In this document: piece after piece, positions 15,579 to 23,122 of the stretch
Numbering within the stretch: position 1 is the stretch's first letter
How the letters are laid out: every line of letters begins with the position of its first letter
Assembly: GCA_900551015.1 (NCBI GenBank)
Contig: URUI01000021.1
Coordinates: 1 to 28,832 of the forward strand
Direction: 5' to 3'
From: an uncultured Collinsella sp.
GTDB taxonomy: Bacteria; Actinomycetota; Coriobacteriia; Coriobacteriales; Coriobacteriaceae
Length of the DNA stretch: 28,832 nucleotides
Notes under the pieces: model-generated
What the model was told of the DNA's origin: nothing
Databases searched by the model: none
What the model saw: the letters and a program-made list of their open reading frames with translations, nothing else
Translations under genes and position numbers: made by a program

Positions 15579-16064
15579 ATGGACATATCGAGGAAGACTG
15601 ATTACGCCCTTCGTATGCTGGCGATGCTTGCCGAGGATCCGGAGCGTTTGCTTTCTGTTCGCACCGCTGCCGAAGAGGTCAATGTCCCGTATTCGTTTGC
15701 CCGTTCGATTCAGCACGGTTTGGTCCAGGCCGGTATTGTGGAGAGCCTGCGTGGCGTCCACGGTGGCATGCGCCTTAAGGTGAGCCCCGACGATGTCACG
15801 ATCCGTCAGGTCGTAGAGGCCGTTCAGGGCCCCATGGTTATGAACGACTGCACCGCGCCCGATGGCGACTGTGCGCGCATGGGCACGTGCTGCTATCATC
15901 CCCTGTGGGCCGGAGCCCAGGCACTGATGCGCGACTATCTCGATTCCGTTTCGCTCGGCGATATCGTCGCCCATCGCCAGTTCCCGGCCGTCGATCCCAA
16001 GTTCGCCGATCGCGATGCGTTTCCCGAGTACGCCGCCTGCGCGTATGCTTGCCGGGAGGAATAG
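15579..16064 (+). CDS. Rrf2-family transcription regulator with FeS-type ligands
   Basis: A 161-residue winged-helix regulator. MDISRKTDYALRMLAML is the typical Rrf2 first helix; the recognition helix lies about 27-55 and the wing includes VHGGMRLKVSPDD. The linker holds C91, C98, C104 and C105, then H107, close to the C92-C98-C104-H107 set of E. coli IscR and to the cluster cysteines of NsrR. It should therefore bind an iron-sulfur cluster and respond to FeS status, oxygen or nitric oxide. More Cys are found at the extreme C-terminus (AACAYAC). GAAAGGGG 4 bp upstream fixes the start. The next gene (MutY-like) starts 21 bp on, and rubrerythrin follows, which suggests a redox-stress regulon. 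The palindrome at 15375 is a candidate autoregulatory site. Whether it is an IscR, NsrR or other member cannot be settled here. Confidence 0.88.
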   Translation: MDISRKTDYALRMLAMLAEDPERLLSVRTAAEEVNVPYSFARSIQHGLVQAGIVESLRGVHGGMRLKVSPDDVTIRQVVEAVQGPMVMNDCTAPDGDCARMGTCCYHPLWAGAQALMRDYLDSVSLGDIVAHRQFPAVDPKFADRDAFPEYAACAYACREE

Positions 16065-16085
16065 CGCCGCATAAGGAGCATTGCC

Positions 16086-16991
16086 ATGATTCAGGACCCC
16101 TTTCGTTCGATGATTCGTTCGGAAGGGGTCCTGCGCTATCGCGACCTTCCGTGGCGCCGCACGCGCGACCCGTACATTATTTGGCTTTCCGAGGTTATGC
16201 TGCAGCAAACGCAGGTGCCGCGTGTGGAGACGCGTATGCCCGCGTGGCTCGATCGCTTTCCAACCGTGCAGGCGCTTGCCCAGGCCGCGCCTTCCGATGT
16301 TTTGGACGCTTGGCAGGGGATGGGCTACAACCGACGCGCCCTGGCGCTCCACAAGGCCGCTCAGCGCGTTGTAGAGGACTGGGACGGGAAGTTTCCACGT
16401 GAGACGCGCGACCTGGTCGCCCTGCCCGGTATTGGCCCGGCGACGGCGCAGGGCATCCGGTCGTTCGCGTTCGATCTTCCAGGCGTGTATCTGGAGACCA
16501 ACGTGCGCACGGTCTTTCTGCATCATTTCTTTCCCGATGTGCCGGCTGTTCCCGATCGCGAACTGGTGCCGCTGATTCAGGCGGCCTGCCCGGCGGCTCC
16601 TGGTGCGACGGCGGACGAGATTGTCCCCTTTGCCGTGCCTCAAGACGACGCCGACACGCCGCGCGCGTGGTATTACGCGCTGCTGGATTATGGTGCGTAT
16701 CTTAAGAAGACGTTGCCCAATCCGTCTAGGCGATCGGCGGGCTATAGTCGCCAGTCCAAGTTTGAGGGTTCGCGTCGTCAAAAGCGTGCCCACATCGTGC
16801 GTATGCTGCTGGCAGCGCGCGATGGGCAGCCGGCGGGCATTGCGCTCGATGAGGCCGTTGCAGGCGTTAACGAGATGGAGGCGGCAGCTGGCCGAGAGCC
16901 GGTCGAGCGCGAGCTGGTCGCAAGCATTTTGGCCGACTTGGAGCGTGAGGGCTTTTGCCGCGTGGAGAGTGACCGCTGGCTAAGCGTGTAG
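16086..16991 (+). CDS. MutY-like adenine glycosylase lacking the FeS motif
   Basis: A 301-residue HhH-GPD DNA glycosylase, the family that removes adenine mispaired with 8-oxoguanine. Present are the MutY catalytic glutamate E36 in WLSEVMLQQTQVPRV and the helix-hairpin-helix LPGIGPATA (113-121). The position of MutY's catalytic aspartate (D138 in DGNV) is E137-T-N-V here. The C-terminal [4Fe-4S] motif C-x6-C-x2-C-x5-C is missing: after LLDYGAYLKKTLPNP the sequence continues RRSAGYSRQSKFEGSRRQKR with no cysteines. The NUDIX-like C-terminal domain that reads 8-oxoG is also absent, replaced by a winged-helix-like 70 residues. It starts 21 bp after the Rrf2 gene with AAGGAG, so they are co-transcribed. 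An FeS-free glycosylase of a related activity is an alternative. Confidence 0.8.
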   Translation: MIQDPFRSMIRSEGVLRYRDLPWRRTRDPYIIWLSEVMLQQTQVPRVETRMPAWLDRFPTVQALAQAAPSDVLDAWQGMGYNRRALALHKAAQRVVEDWDGKFPRETRDLVALPGIGPATAQGIRSFAFDLPGVYLETNVRTVFLHHFFPDVPAVPDRELVPLIQAACPAAPGATADEIVPFAVPQDDADTPRAWYYALLDYGAYLKKTLPNPSRRSAGYSRQSKFEGSRRQKRAHIVRMLLAARDGQPAGIALDEAVAGVNEMEAAAGREPVERELVASILADLEREGFCRVESDRWLSV

Positions 16992-17105
16992 CCAACCCGA
17001 ATCTGAAGAACAGGATTGTAAGGTTTAAATTCTCGGCTTGAGGGCATCCTAAAGACAAGGCCGCTCGAAGCCTACGGGCGGCATGTGTTGAAGGGAAGTA
17101 CACCT

Positions 17106-17645
17106 ATGGATTTTGAGAACTCTCAGACCAAGAAGAACCTCGAGACCGCTTTTGCCGGTGAGTCCCAGGCGCACACCAAGTATCGCTACTACGCATCTAA
17201 GGCCAAGAAGGATGGCTACGTGCAGATCTCGAATATCTTTGCCGAGACCGCAGGCAACGAGTCCGAGCACGCCAAGCTGTGGTTTAAGTATCTGCACGAC
17301 GGCGCCGTTCCCGACACCCTGGACAACTTGCGTGATGCCGCTGCGGGCGAGAACTACGAGTGGACTACGATGTACGACGAGTTTGCCAAGACCGCCGAGG
17401 AAGAGGGCTTTGCCGAGATTGCCGCAAAGTTCCGTGGCGTCGGTGCCGTCGAGAAGGCTCACGAGGAGCGCTACAACAAGCTTGTCGAGCGCATCGAGTC
17501 GGGCGAGGTGTTTGAGCGCGAGGGCGTAAAGGTGTGGAAGTGCCTGAACTGCGGGCACCTGCATGTGGGTGCCGAGGCGCCCGAGGTGTGCCCGGTTTGT
17601 AACCACCCCAAGGCGTACTTTGAGGAGCAGGTGGTGAACTACTAG
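17106..17645 (+). CDS. Rubrerythrin
   Basis: A 179-residue non-heme iron protein that reduces peroxide in anaerobes. The N-terminal ferritin-like four-helix bundle carries the di-iron ligands E19 (AFAGESQAH), E52/H55 (GNESEHAK), glutamates near 98-100 (TAEEEGFAE) and the AHEERY segment at 118-123. The C-terminal rubredoxin domain has the [Fe(Cys)4] site C146-x2-C149 (WKCLNCGH) and C162-x2-C165 (EVCPVCNH). Length and order match classic rubrerythrin. The ATG at 17106 is preferred over the in-frame ATG at 17085 because AAGGGA lies 9 bp upstream and the protein then begins MDFENSQTKKNLE. It follows the MutY-like gene by 114 bp and is probably separately transcribed. Terminator at 17805. Confidence 0.95.
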   Translation: MDFENSQTKKNLETAFAGESQAHTKYRYYASKAKKDGYVQISNIFAETAGNESEHAKLWFKYLHDGAVPDTLDNLRDAAAGENYEWTTMYDEFAKTAEEEGFAEIAAKFRGVGAVEKAHEERYNKLVERIESGEVFEREGVKVWKCLNCGHLHVGAEAPEVCPVCNHPKAYFEEQVVNY

Positions 17646-17665
17646 CGCTTGGCGCTGGCTGCTGC

Positions 17666-17753
17666 GGAGCGCAGGGCGGGGAAATACCTTTCCCTCTCGC
17701 TCACGGCTCCGCAGGGTCGCGCGAGGCAAAGGTATTTCCCCGCCCTGCGCTCC
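17666..17753. repeat. Perfect 26-bp inverted repeat downstream of rubrerythrin
   Basis: The arm at 17666-17691 (starting GGAGCGCAGGGCGGGG) is the exact reverse complement of 17728-17753, with a 36-bp loop that has further partial pairing (CCTCTCGC against GCGCGAGG). It starts only 20 bp after the rubrerythrin stop. No T-run follows, and a standard terminator lies 50 bp further on. It resembles the 37-bp element at 14907 in having GC-rich arms with a GGGCGGGG-type core and a nested loop. Confidence 0.85.
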
Positions 17754-17804
17754 AGCGTTGGGTCGTCGCGTGCTCGCTGCAGAAAAGCTGATATTAAAGT
17801 TTGT

Positions 17805-17834
17805 GTGCCGCCCCTTTTGGGGCGGCACGTTTTT
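17805..17834 (+). terminator. Intrinsic terminator after rubrerythrin
   Basis: GTGCCGCCCC, loop TTTT, GGGGCGGCAC, then GTTTTT: a perfect 10-bp stem with T-run. Downstream, 17835-18087 holds a small GTGGGG/CCCCAC hairpin (17837-17855) and an AT-rich stretch with TTGTTGA (17959-17965) / TCAACAA (17984-17990), possibly the promoter area of the next gene. I see no gene there. Confidence 0.93.
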
Positions 17835-18087
17835 GTGTGGGGTCCCTGTCCCCACAATTTTCGTCAAGCTTTTGGTTAGATTTTGGTCAGTTGGCGTAAG
17901 GGTGGAAGGCCAAAAGATTGTTGGCGAAAAAAGCTCAGAGAAAGTGCTGGTAGGGGAGTTGTTGAGGTTTTCGACAGCTTTTGTCAACAAGAAACTTTGC
18001 GGCTATTGCTACGGATTGCGTTGCCGTGGCATTGACGGTGCGGGATGCTGGGCGCAAGCGTCGAATGCTCAGATTTTGGAGGCCAGC

Positions 18088-18510
18088 ATGGATCTGTTTC
18101 TTGAGACCCCGCAGCAACAAGCCGAGCGCATGTTGCGCCAGCAGCAACGGCTTATGGAGATGCAAATGCAAGGGGCGGCCATCCAACCTCCTGCACAAAA
18201 CGTTGCGCCCGCGATTTCGCCTGCGGGTGAGGCGACCCCAGAGACCTATTCCGTACAGCAAGATTCATATGCCCAGGAGCTCGCGTTCGATAAACGCCGT
18301 GCGCGCCGCCGCCGTTTGGGCCAGCGCCTGCGCACATTGGCGATGATCGTGCTCATCCCGCTGGGGCTTGCGGCCATCTTTCTGGTGTCGTATGCCCTCA
18401 CGTGCATTCTCAACGGTGCCACGCCCAATGAGGTGCTCCAGCATCTAGCGGCCCTGGGTCAGCGCCTAGGTGACGTCATAACAACCATCCGCGCCGGCTG
18501 GGAGAGCTAG
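18088..18510 (+). CDS. Small single-span membrane protein, function unknown
   Basis: A 140-residue protein not recognised by family. Residues 1-60 are rich in Gln, Met and Pro, with a Q/R repeat-like helix (QQQAERMLRQQQRLMEMQMQ). Residues 69-82 are strongly basic (KRRARRRRLGQRLR), followed by one membrane span at about 84-108 and a 30-residue tail. By the positive-inside rule the N-terminus is cytoplasmic. GGAGG at 18078-18082 places the start at 18088, although the frame is open further upstream. It lies alone, with about 440 bp before it and the nucleotidyltransferase gene 123 bp after it. No function is suggested. Confidence 0.7.
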   Translation: MDLFLETPQQQAERMLRQQQRLMEMQMQGAAIQPPAQNVAPAISPAGEATPETYSVQQDSYAQELAFDKRRARRRRLGQRLRTLAMIVLIPLGLAAIFLVSYALTCILNGATPNEVLQHLAALGQRLGDVITTIRAGWES

Positions 18511-18633
18511 CGTTTGTCGCATTGGGACTTCTAGGGTGTAGGGATTATCGCCACGAGTGGAATCCTTGCATCCTGTGGGTCCTGTCGTGCGACTGAATAG
18601 TATTATAGAAGATGAATAATATTAGGATTTGCT

Positions 18634-19164
18634 ATGTATAAGCAGGATTTAGAGCAGACTCTTTTGGATATTGACGAAGAGGCGGAGCTGGAAATAGGTC
18701 CAAGAGACGATAGGCCGAGCGTTGTATTGGTGGGAGGAAGCGCCTTCATGCTAAACGACGTGACGAATCGGGCGGTTACACATGACATTGATGTGTTTGA
18801 GGCAGACAGGTGCCTCCGCGAGATCATGGCTCGATACCCCGAGGTGAATGGTATGGCAGTGGCATATTGCAACCAGATGCCATTCAATTACGAAGATCGC
18901 CTGATCCCATTGGAGATTGGGGCGCATTTTATCAGGTACTTTACGCCATCTTTGGAGGATCTGGCGGTGATGAAGCTCTATGCCTATCGTCCGAACGACA
19001 TCATCGACCTCCATAGTCGAACATTTATCGACCGACTTGATTGGGATCTGCTCGAGCGGCTTATATTCGACGATGGAGAGGCGCTGGCGTCGTCGCCTTC
19101 GGAGCGGAGTTATCAAGAGATGGTCTGCGCATACAGGCAATACAAAAAGGAGGTGCTCGGTTGA
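18634..19164 (+). CDS. Nucleotidyltransferase-like protein (DUF6036/AbiEii-like), possible toxin
   Basis: A 176-residue protein with a minimal nucleotidyltransferase core. The P-loop-like strand VVLVGGSAFML (G34, G35, S36) is followed by THDIDVF with the metal-binding pair D51 and D53. A later helix SLEDLAVMKLYAYRPNDIIDL (about 106-126, K114, D122, D125) is typical of DUF6036 and AbiEii-type enzymes. AbiEii toxins pair with a DNA-binding antitoxin; here an HTH gene overlaps the stop codon by 4 bp, fitting such a pair, although the order (transferase first) is the reverse of AbiE. The upstream AGGA is a modest ribosome site. Base composition is lower in GC than neighbouring genes, which suggests transfer. 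Toxicity and substrate (tRNA or protein) are untested. A non-toxic nucleotidyltransferase is possible. Confidence 0.78.
   Translation: MYKQDLEQTLLDIDEEAELEIGPRDDRPSVVLVGGSAFMLNDVTNRAVTHDIDVFEADRCLREIMARYPEVNGMAVAYCNQMPFNYEDRLIPLEIGAHFIRYFTPSLEDLAVMKLYAYRPNDIIDLHSRTFIDRLDWDLLERLIFDDGEALASSPSERSYQEMVCAYRQYKKEVLG
19148..19164 (+). promoter_or_regulatory. Ribosome binding site and TTG start overlapping upstream stop
   Basis: AAGGAGG (19148-19154) lies inside the end of the nucleotidyltransferase gene. The TTG at 19161 overlaps its TGA (19162-19164). This decides the start of the HTH gene and couples the two products. Confidence 0.8.
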
Positions 19165-19724
19165 ATCTGACTTTTGAGGGATTTTTGAAAGGCTATTGCC
19201 GGGAGCTATCCGGACAGCAGTCGCTGAGTTTTAGAAAACTGGTTGAGCAGGCGACGACGGTTGCGCCGCGCGTGGCGGAGCCTCTGTTTTTGCTCGCTTT
19301 GGCGCAAGGAAAAGCCGAATACGTTCTGGGTTTATCCGAGGGCTCGTGGATGGAAGAGGGCTATCGAGGTGTTTTGTCTCTGTATGGCCAAGCGAGTAGC
19401 CTGGCATCTCTATGCTCCGAGGATATGCTCCCCAATCGTTACGCCAACGTTTGGCGTGCGTATAGAGGGGTGAAAGAAAAGCCAGCGGCCGACAGAAGGG
19501 TGAACGCCCTGATGAGAAAGAGAACACTTAAAGCATTGGAGGAATCGGGTGTAACGCGCTACGGTCTCTGCCGCGATTTGAATCTGAATAAGGGAAACGT
19601 GTACGCATACTTAGCCGGTGATGACTCGAAGGTGAGCAGGAAGACAGCGCGTCGCATTATGGAATATGCGGAGGAGAGAAGCACCCAAGAAGGGGCCGGG
19701 CGCCCGGTGCGTGTGGCGGGGTAA
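19161..19724 (+). CDS. HTH protein partner of the nucleotidyltransferase, possible antitoxin
   Basis: A 187-residue protein with an all-helical N-terminal domain (1-115) of no recognised family and a C-terminal helix-turn-helix at about 125-170 (ESGVTRYGLCRDLNLNKGNVYAYL). The start is chosen as TTG at 19161: AAGGAGG at 19148-19154 gives a 6-nt spacing, and the TTGA overlaps the upstream stop, indicating translational coupling. A longer frame open from 19041 runs inside the previous gene and lacks a ribosome site. The pairing of a coupled DNA-binding protein with a nucleotidyltransferase resembles type IV toxin-antitoxin modules, where the partner autorepresses. rmuC starts 51 bp later but is a housekeeping gene. 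Function inferred from arrangement only. Confidence 0.75.
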   Translation: MNLTFEGFLKGYCRELSGQQSLSFRKLVEQATTVAPRVAEPLFLLALAQGKAEYVLGLSEGSWMEEGYRGVLSLYGQASSLASLCSEDMLPNRYANVWRAYRGVKEKPAADRRVNALMRKRTLKALEESGVTRYGLCRDLNLNKGNVYAYLAGDDSKVSRKTARRIMEYAEERSTQEGAGRPVRVAG

Positions 19725-19775
19725 GATTGGTCTCGGTTTTGATTGATATCGATTGGGTTTGTTGGGCGGAAGTCT

Positions 19776-21131
19776 ATGTCTGCTATTGATATTGCGCTTG
19801 TTGTGATTGCCTTGGTGGCGGTGGGAGTTGCTGTGGTTTGCGCCCTGCAGCTTAAAGGCCTTCGTGCCGAGCTGCGGGAGCGTGGCGGCAACGACGCGGA
19901 GACGCTCGCGGCGCTCGAGCAGGCCAACAGCACGCTCGATGCCCTCAACGTCGCACTGGCCGAAACCCGCCGTACGGCAAACGCCATTGCGCAGCAGCAG
20001 ATGACCGATGCCGCTGTAGAGCAGCAGCGTTACCTGACCATCGCGCGCGAGTTCTCGCAGGCTGGCGACCGCATGGACGACTTGCGCCGCGAGACGGTCC
20101 AGCAGCTCGGTGTCAACCGCGAAGGCATCGAGCACCGCTTGGACAAGGTGCGCGAGACGGTCGATGCCCAACTGGGCGCCATCCGCAAGGACAACAGCGT
20201 GCAGCTCGATCAGATGCGCGCAACGGTGGACGAGAAACTCTCCCGCACGCTCAACGACCGCCTGTCTGCATCGTTTAAGCAGGTAAGCGACCAGCTCGAG
20301 GCCGTGTACAAGGGCCTGGGCGACATGCAATCTATCGCCACTGGCGTGGGCGACCTTAAGCGCGTGCTGGGTAACGTCAAGGCGCGCGGCATTTTGGGCG
20401 AGGTGCAGCTGGGCGCGATCCTGGCGGACATCCTTACGCCCGACCAGTATCTGGAAAACGTCGCCACCAAGCCCGGCGCCTCGGAGCGCGTTGAGTTTGC
20501 CGTCAAGCTGCCGGTAGACGAGGGAGACCCCGTGCTGCTGCCAATCGACTCCAAATTCCCGGGCGATGCGTATGAGCATCTGCTCGACGCCCAGGAGTCG
20601 GGCGACGCGGAGGCCGTCGCCGCCGCGCGCAAGACGCTCGACACCATGGTGAAGCGCGAGGCAAAGGACATCTGCGAAAAGTACCTGAGCGTGCCCGCGA
20701 CCACCAACTTTGGCATCCTGTTCGTTCCGTTTGAGGGCCTGTACGCCGAGGTCGTCACGCGCCCTGGGCTTATCGAGACCCTGGGCCGCGACTATCACGT
20801 CAACGTTGCCGGCCCCAGCACCATGGCGGCCATCCTCAACAGCCTGCAGATGAGCTACCAGACGTTTAAGCTGCAAAAGCGCACCGACGACGTGCTACGC
20901 GTGCTTTCCGCCGTCAAGGCCGAGCTACCGCGCTATCAGGCGGCGCTGCGTCGCGCCCAGCAGCAGATCGAGACCGCGGGAAAGACGGTCGAGGGCATCA
21001 TCACCACGCGTACCAACGTCATGGAGCGCAAGCTCAAGGATATCGACGCGCTGGAAGACGCCAAGGAGGCCGGCGAGGTCTTGGGGCTCACGTCTGCGGA
21101 CCTGCTCGTAGACCAAGGAGACGAGGACTAG
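19776..21131 (+). CDS. rmuC: DNA recombination protein RmuC
   Basis: A 451-residue protein with an N-terminal membrane helix (about 4-24), a long coiled-coil region (about 25-160) and a C-terminal RmuC nuclease-like domain (about 170-430). Family motifs include VKARGILGEVQLGAIL (about 205-220), LPIDSKFPGDAYE, the FGILFVPFEGLYAEV strand and the GPSTMAAILNSLQ loop. RmuC limits inversions at short inverted repeats in E. coli and is predicted to be a PD-(D/E)XK nuclease. The ATG at 19776 is chosen because it places the membrane helix at the N-terminus; GCGGAAG lies just upstream. It follows the HTH gene by 51 bp. The 16-bp palindrome GCGCCTGCGCAGGCGC (21149-21164) lies just after its stop. Confidence 0.93.
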   Translation: MSAIDIALVVIALVAVGVAVVCALQLKGLRAELRERGGNDAETLAALEQANSTLDALNVALAETRRTANAIAQQQMTDAAVEQQRYLTIAREFSQAGDRMDDLRRETVQQLGVNREGIEHRLDKVRETVDAQLGAIRKDNSVQLDQMRATVDEKLSRTLNDRLSASFKQVSDQLEAVYKGLGDMQSIATGVGDLKRVLGNVKARGILGEVQLGAILADILTPDQYLENVATKPGASERVEFAVKLPVDEGDPVLLPIDSKFPGDAYEHLLDAQESGDAEAVAAARKTLDTMVKREAKDICEKYLSVPATTNFGILFVPFEGLYAEVVTRPGLIETLGRDYHVNVAGPSTMAAILNSLQMSYQTFKLQKRTDDVLRVLSAVKAELPRYQAALRRAQQQIETAGKTVEGIITTRTNVMERKLKDIDALEDAKEAGEVLGLTSADLLVDQGDED

Positions 21132-21148
21132 CGGCACTTGACGGCGGG

Positions 21149-21164
21149 GCGCCTGCGCAGGCGC
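21149..21164. repeat. Perfect 16-bp palindrome after rmuC
   Basis: GCGCCTGCGCAGGCGC is self-complementary with no loop. It has no T-run. It may be a weak transcription pause or a protein site before the ABC transporter gene. Confidence 0.5.
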
Positions 21165-21256
21165 AGGGCGCGGGCGCTTTTCGCGTCGCACTTGCCTAAA
21201 GCGCACTTTAATGTGCAACAATGGCCTTTCGCCCTATCAGACGCGAAAGGAAGCCC

Positions 21257-23059
21257 ATGTCTCAGAGAAGCACCAGCCCGCTCAAACGCTCAACCGTGCG
21301 CCGCACGCTGCAGCGTTTTTGGGATGTCACGCGCACGCAGCCGCTAATCGTCTTTCTCTCGGTGTTCTCGTCGGCGGGCTACATCTTTTTGCTCACGTTT
21401 GCCAACACCTACGTTATGGCCCTCATCGTCGACCGCGTTCAGGCCGGCCCCGTGGCAGGCGATCAAGTATTCGAGGTCTTTGGCCCTTACATTCTGGCGC
21501 TCGTGCTCGTCAACCTGGTGGGCCAGATCCTCTCTAAGCTGCAGGACTACACCGTCTACAAGCTCGAGATCGCGGGCAACTATCACCTGGCGCGCCTGTG
21601 CTTCGACACACTCTCCAATCAATCCATGACGTTCCACACCAGTCGCTTTGGCGGATCGCTTGTGAGCCAGACAAGCCGTTTTATGAGCGGCTACACGGGT
21701 CTGGTGGACGTGACGGTGTATTCGCTCATTCCCACCATCACCTCGGTCGTCTGCACGGTGGCGGCACTCGCCCCGGTGGTGCCCACATTTACCGTGATCC
21801 TGGTGGGCATCATGGTCGTCTACATTGCGTTTGTCTGGCTTATGTACAAGCGCATCCTGCCGCTTTCGGCCGCGACGTCCGCCGCGCAGAACAAGCTCTC
21901 GGGCGTGTTGTCCGACGCGGTCACGAACATCCTGGCCGTCAAGACCTGCGGGCGCGAGGACTTTGAGCGCGACCTGTTCGATGCCGCCGACCGTACCGCG
22001 CGCGATGCCGAAACGGTATCGATGCACGCCATGATGCAGCGCAACTTTACGACCTCGGGCCTTATCGTCATCACCATGGCCGTGGTGAGTGTGTTCGTGG
22101 CGGGCGGCAACGCGTGGTTTGGCATCTCGGCCGGCTCGCTCGTCATGATCTTTACCTACACCTATAACCTCACCATGCGCCTGAACTACGTGAGTTCCAT
22201 GATGCAGCGCATTAACCGCGCGCTGGGTGACGCCGCCGAGATGACGCGCGTGCTGGACGAGCCGCGCCTGGTGGCGGACGACGAGCATGCTCCCGAGCTT
22301 AAGGTGGCCGAGGGTGCGATCGATTTTGAGCACTTGAGCTTTGCATACCGTGACGCCGCGGCGGGCGATAGCGTGTTCGACGACCTGACGCTCCATGTGC
22401 CGGCGGGCCAGCGCGTGGGCCTGGTGGGTAAATCGGGCTCGGGCAAGACGACGCTCACCAAGCTGCTGCTGCGCCTGGACGATGTTCAGGGCGGCCGCGT
22501 ACTCGTGGACGGTCAGGATGTCTCGCGCTGCACGCAGCAGAGCCTGCGCCGCCAGGTTGCCTACGTGCCGCAGGAGGCGCTGCTGTTCCACCGCTCCATT
22601 CGCGAGAATATCGCCTACGGCCGCCCCGACGCCACCGACGAGCAAATTCGTGAGGCGGCGCGCCTGGCCAATGCCCTGGAGTTTATCGACCGCCTGCCCC
22701 ATGGCTTTGACACCATGGTGGGCGAGCGCGGCGTCAAGCTTTCGGGCGGCCAGCGCCAGCGCGTGGCCATTGCCCGTGCCATCCTCACCGACGCGCCGAT
22801 TCTGGTACTCGACGAGGCGACGTCTGCCCTCGATAGCGAGTCCGAGGCGTTGGTGCAGGAAGCTCTCGAGAACCTGATGCGCGGCCGCACCTCCATTGTG
22901 GTGGCGCATCGCCTGTCCACCGTGGCGGCGCTCGACCGCATCGTGGTGCTGGCGGATGGCGAGATCGTCGAGGACGGCACGCATGTGCAGCTCGTCGAGG
23001 CGGGCGGCGAGTACGCGAGCCTGTGGAGCCGTCAGACCGGCGCATTCTTGGAGGCGTAA
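21257..23059 (+). CDS. ABC exporter, fused membrane and ATPase domains
   Basis: A 600-residue half-transporter that must dimerise. The N-terminal ABC transmembrane domain has six spans (about residues 30-320). The C-terminal ATPase has Walker A GKSGSGKT (about 391-398), a Q-loop VAYVPQEALLF, signature LSGGQRQRVAIARA (about 495), Walker B ILVLDEATSALD (about 515) and switch His in VVAHRL. It is a type IV (MsbA/multidrug-like) exporter. The ATG at 21257 is preferred to an in-frame ATG at 21221 because AAAGGAA precedes it by 5 bp. It stands alone, with no second half-transporter next to it, so a homodimer is likely. Substrate cannot be told from sequence; drugs, lipids and peptides are all possible. 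Confidence 0.92.
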   Translation: MSQRSTSPLKRSTVRRTLQRFWDVTRTQPLIVFLSVFSSAGYIFLLTFANTYVMALIVDRVQAGPVAGDQVFEVFGPYILALVLVNLVGQILSKLQDYTVYKLEIAGNYHLARLCFDTLSNQSMTFHTSRFGGSLVSQTSRFMSGYTGLVDVTVYSLIPTITSVVCTVAALAPVVPTFTVILVGIMVVYIAFVWLMYKRILPLSAATSAAQNKLSGVLSDAVTNILAVKTCGREDFERDLFDAADRTARDAETVSMHAMMQRNFTTSGLIVITMAVVSVFVAGGNAWFGISAGSLVMIFTYTYNLTMRLNYVSSMMQRINRALGDAAEMTRVLDEPRLVADDEHAPELKVAEGAIDFEHLSFAYRDAAAGDSVFDDLTLHVPAGQRVGLVGKSGSGKTTLTKLLLRLDDVQGGRVLVDGQDVSRCTQQSLRRQVAYVPQEALLFHRSIRENIAYGRPDATDEQIREAARLANALEFIDRLPHGFDTMVGERGVKLSGGQRQRVAIARAILTDAPILVLDEATSALDSESEALVQEALENLMRGRTSIVVAHRLSTVAALDRIVVLADGEIVEDGTHVQLVEAGGEYASLWSRQTGAFLEA

Positions 23060-23122
23060 ACGTCTCGGACGTGGGACAATTGTGCCCATAAGTTTATTGT
23101 GCCGTTGAGCCGAGGAGTCGTT

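Noticed and set aside
17649..17879. 76-codon open frame overlapping the 26-bp inverted repeat
   Set aside because: It lies inside the palindrome and terminator, is open in several frames on both strands and has no ribosome site.
17758..18087. Extended N-terminus of the small membrane protein
   Set aside because: The frame is open but crosses a terminator at 17805-17834 and has no ribosome site; the GGAGG before 18088 gives a sensible start.
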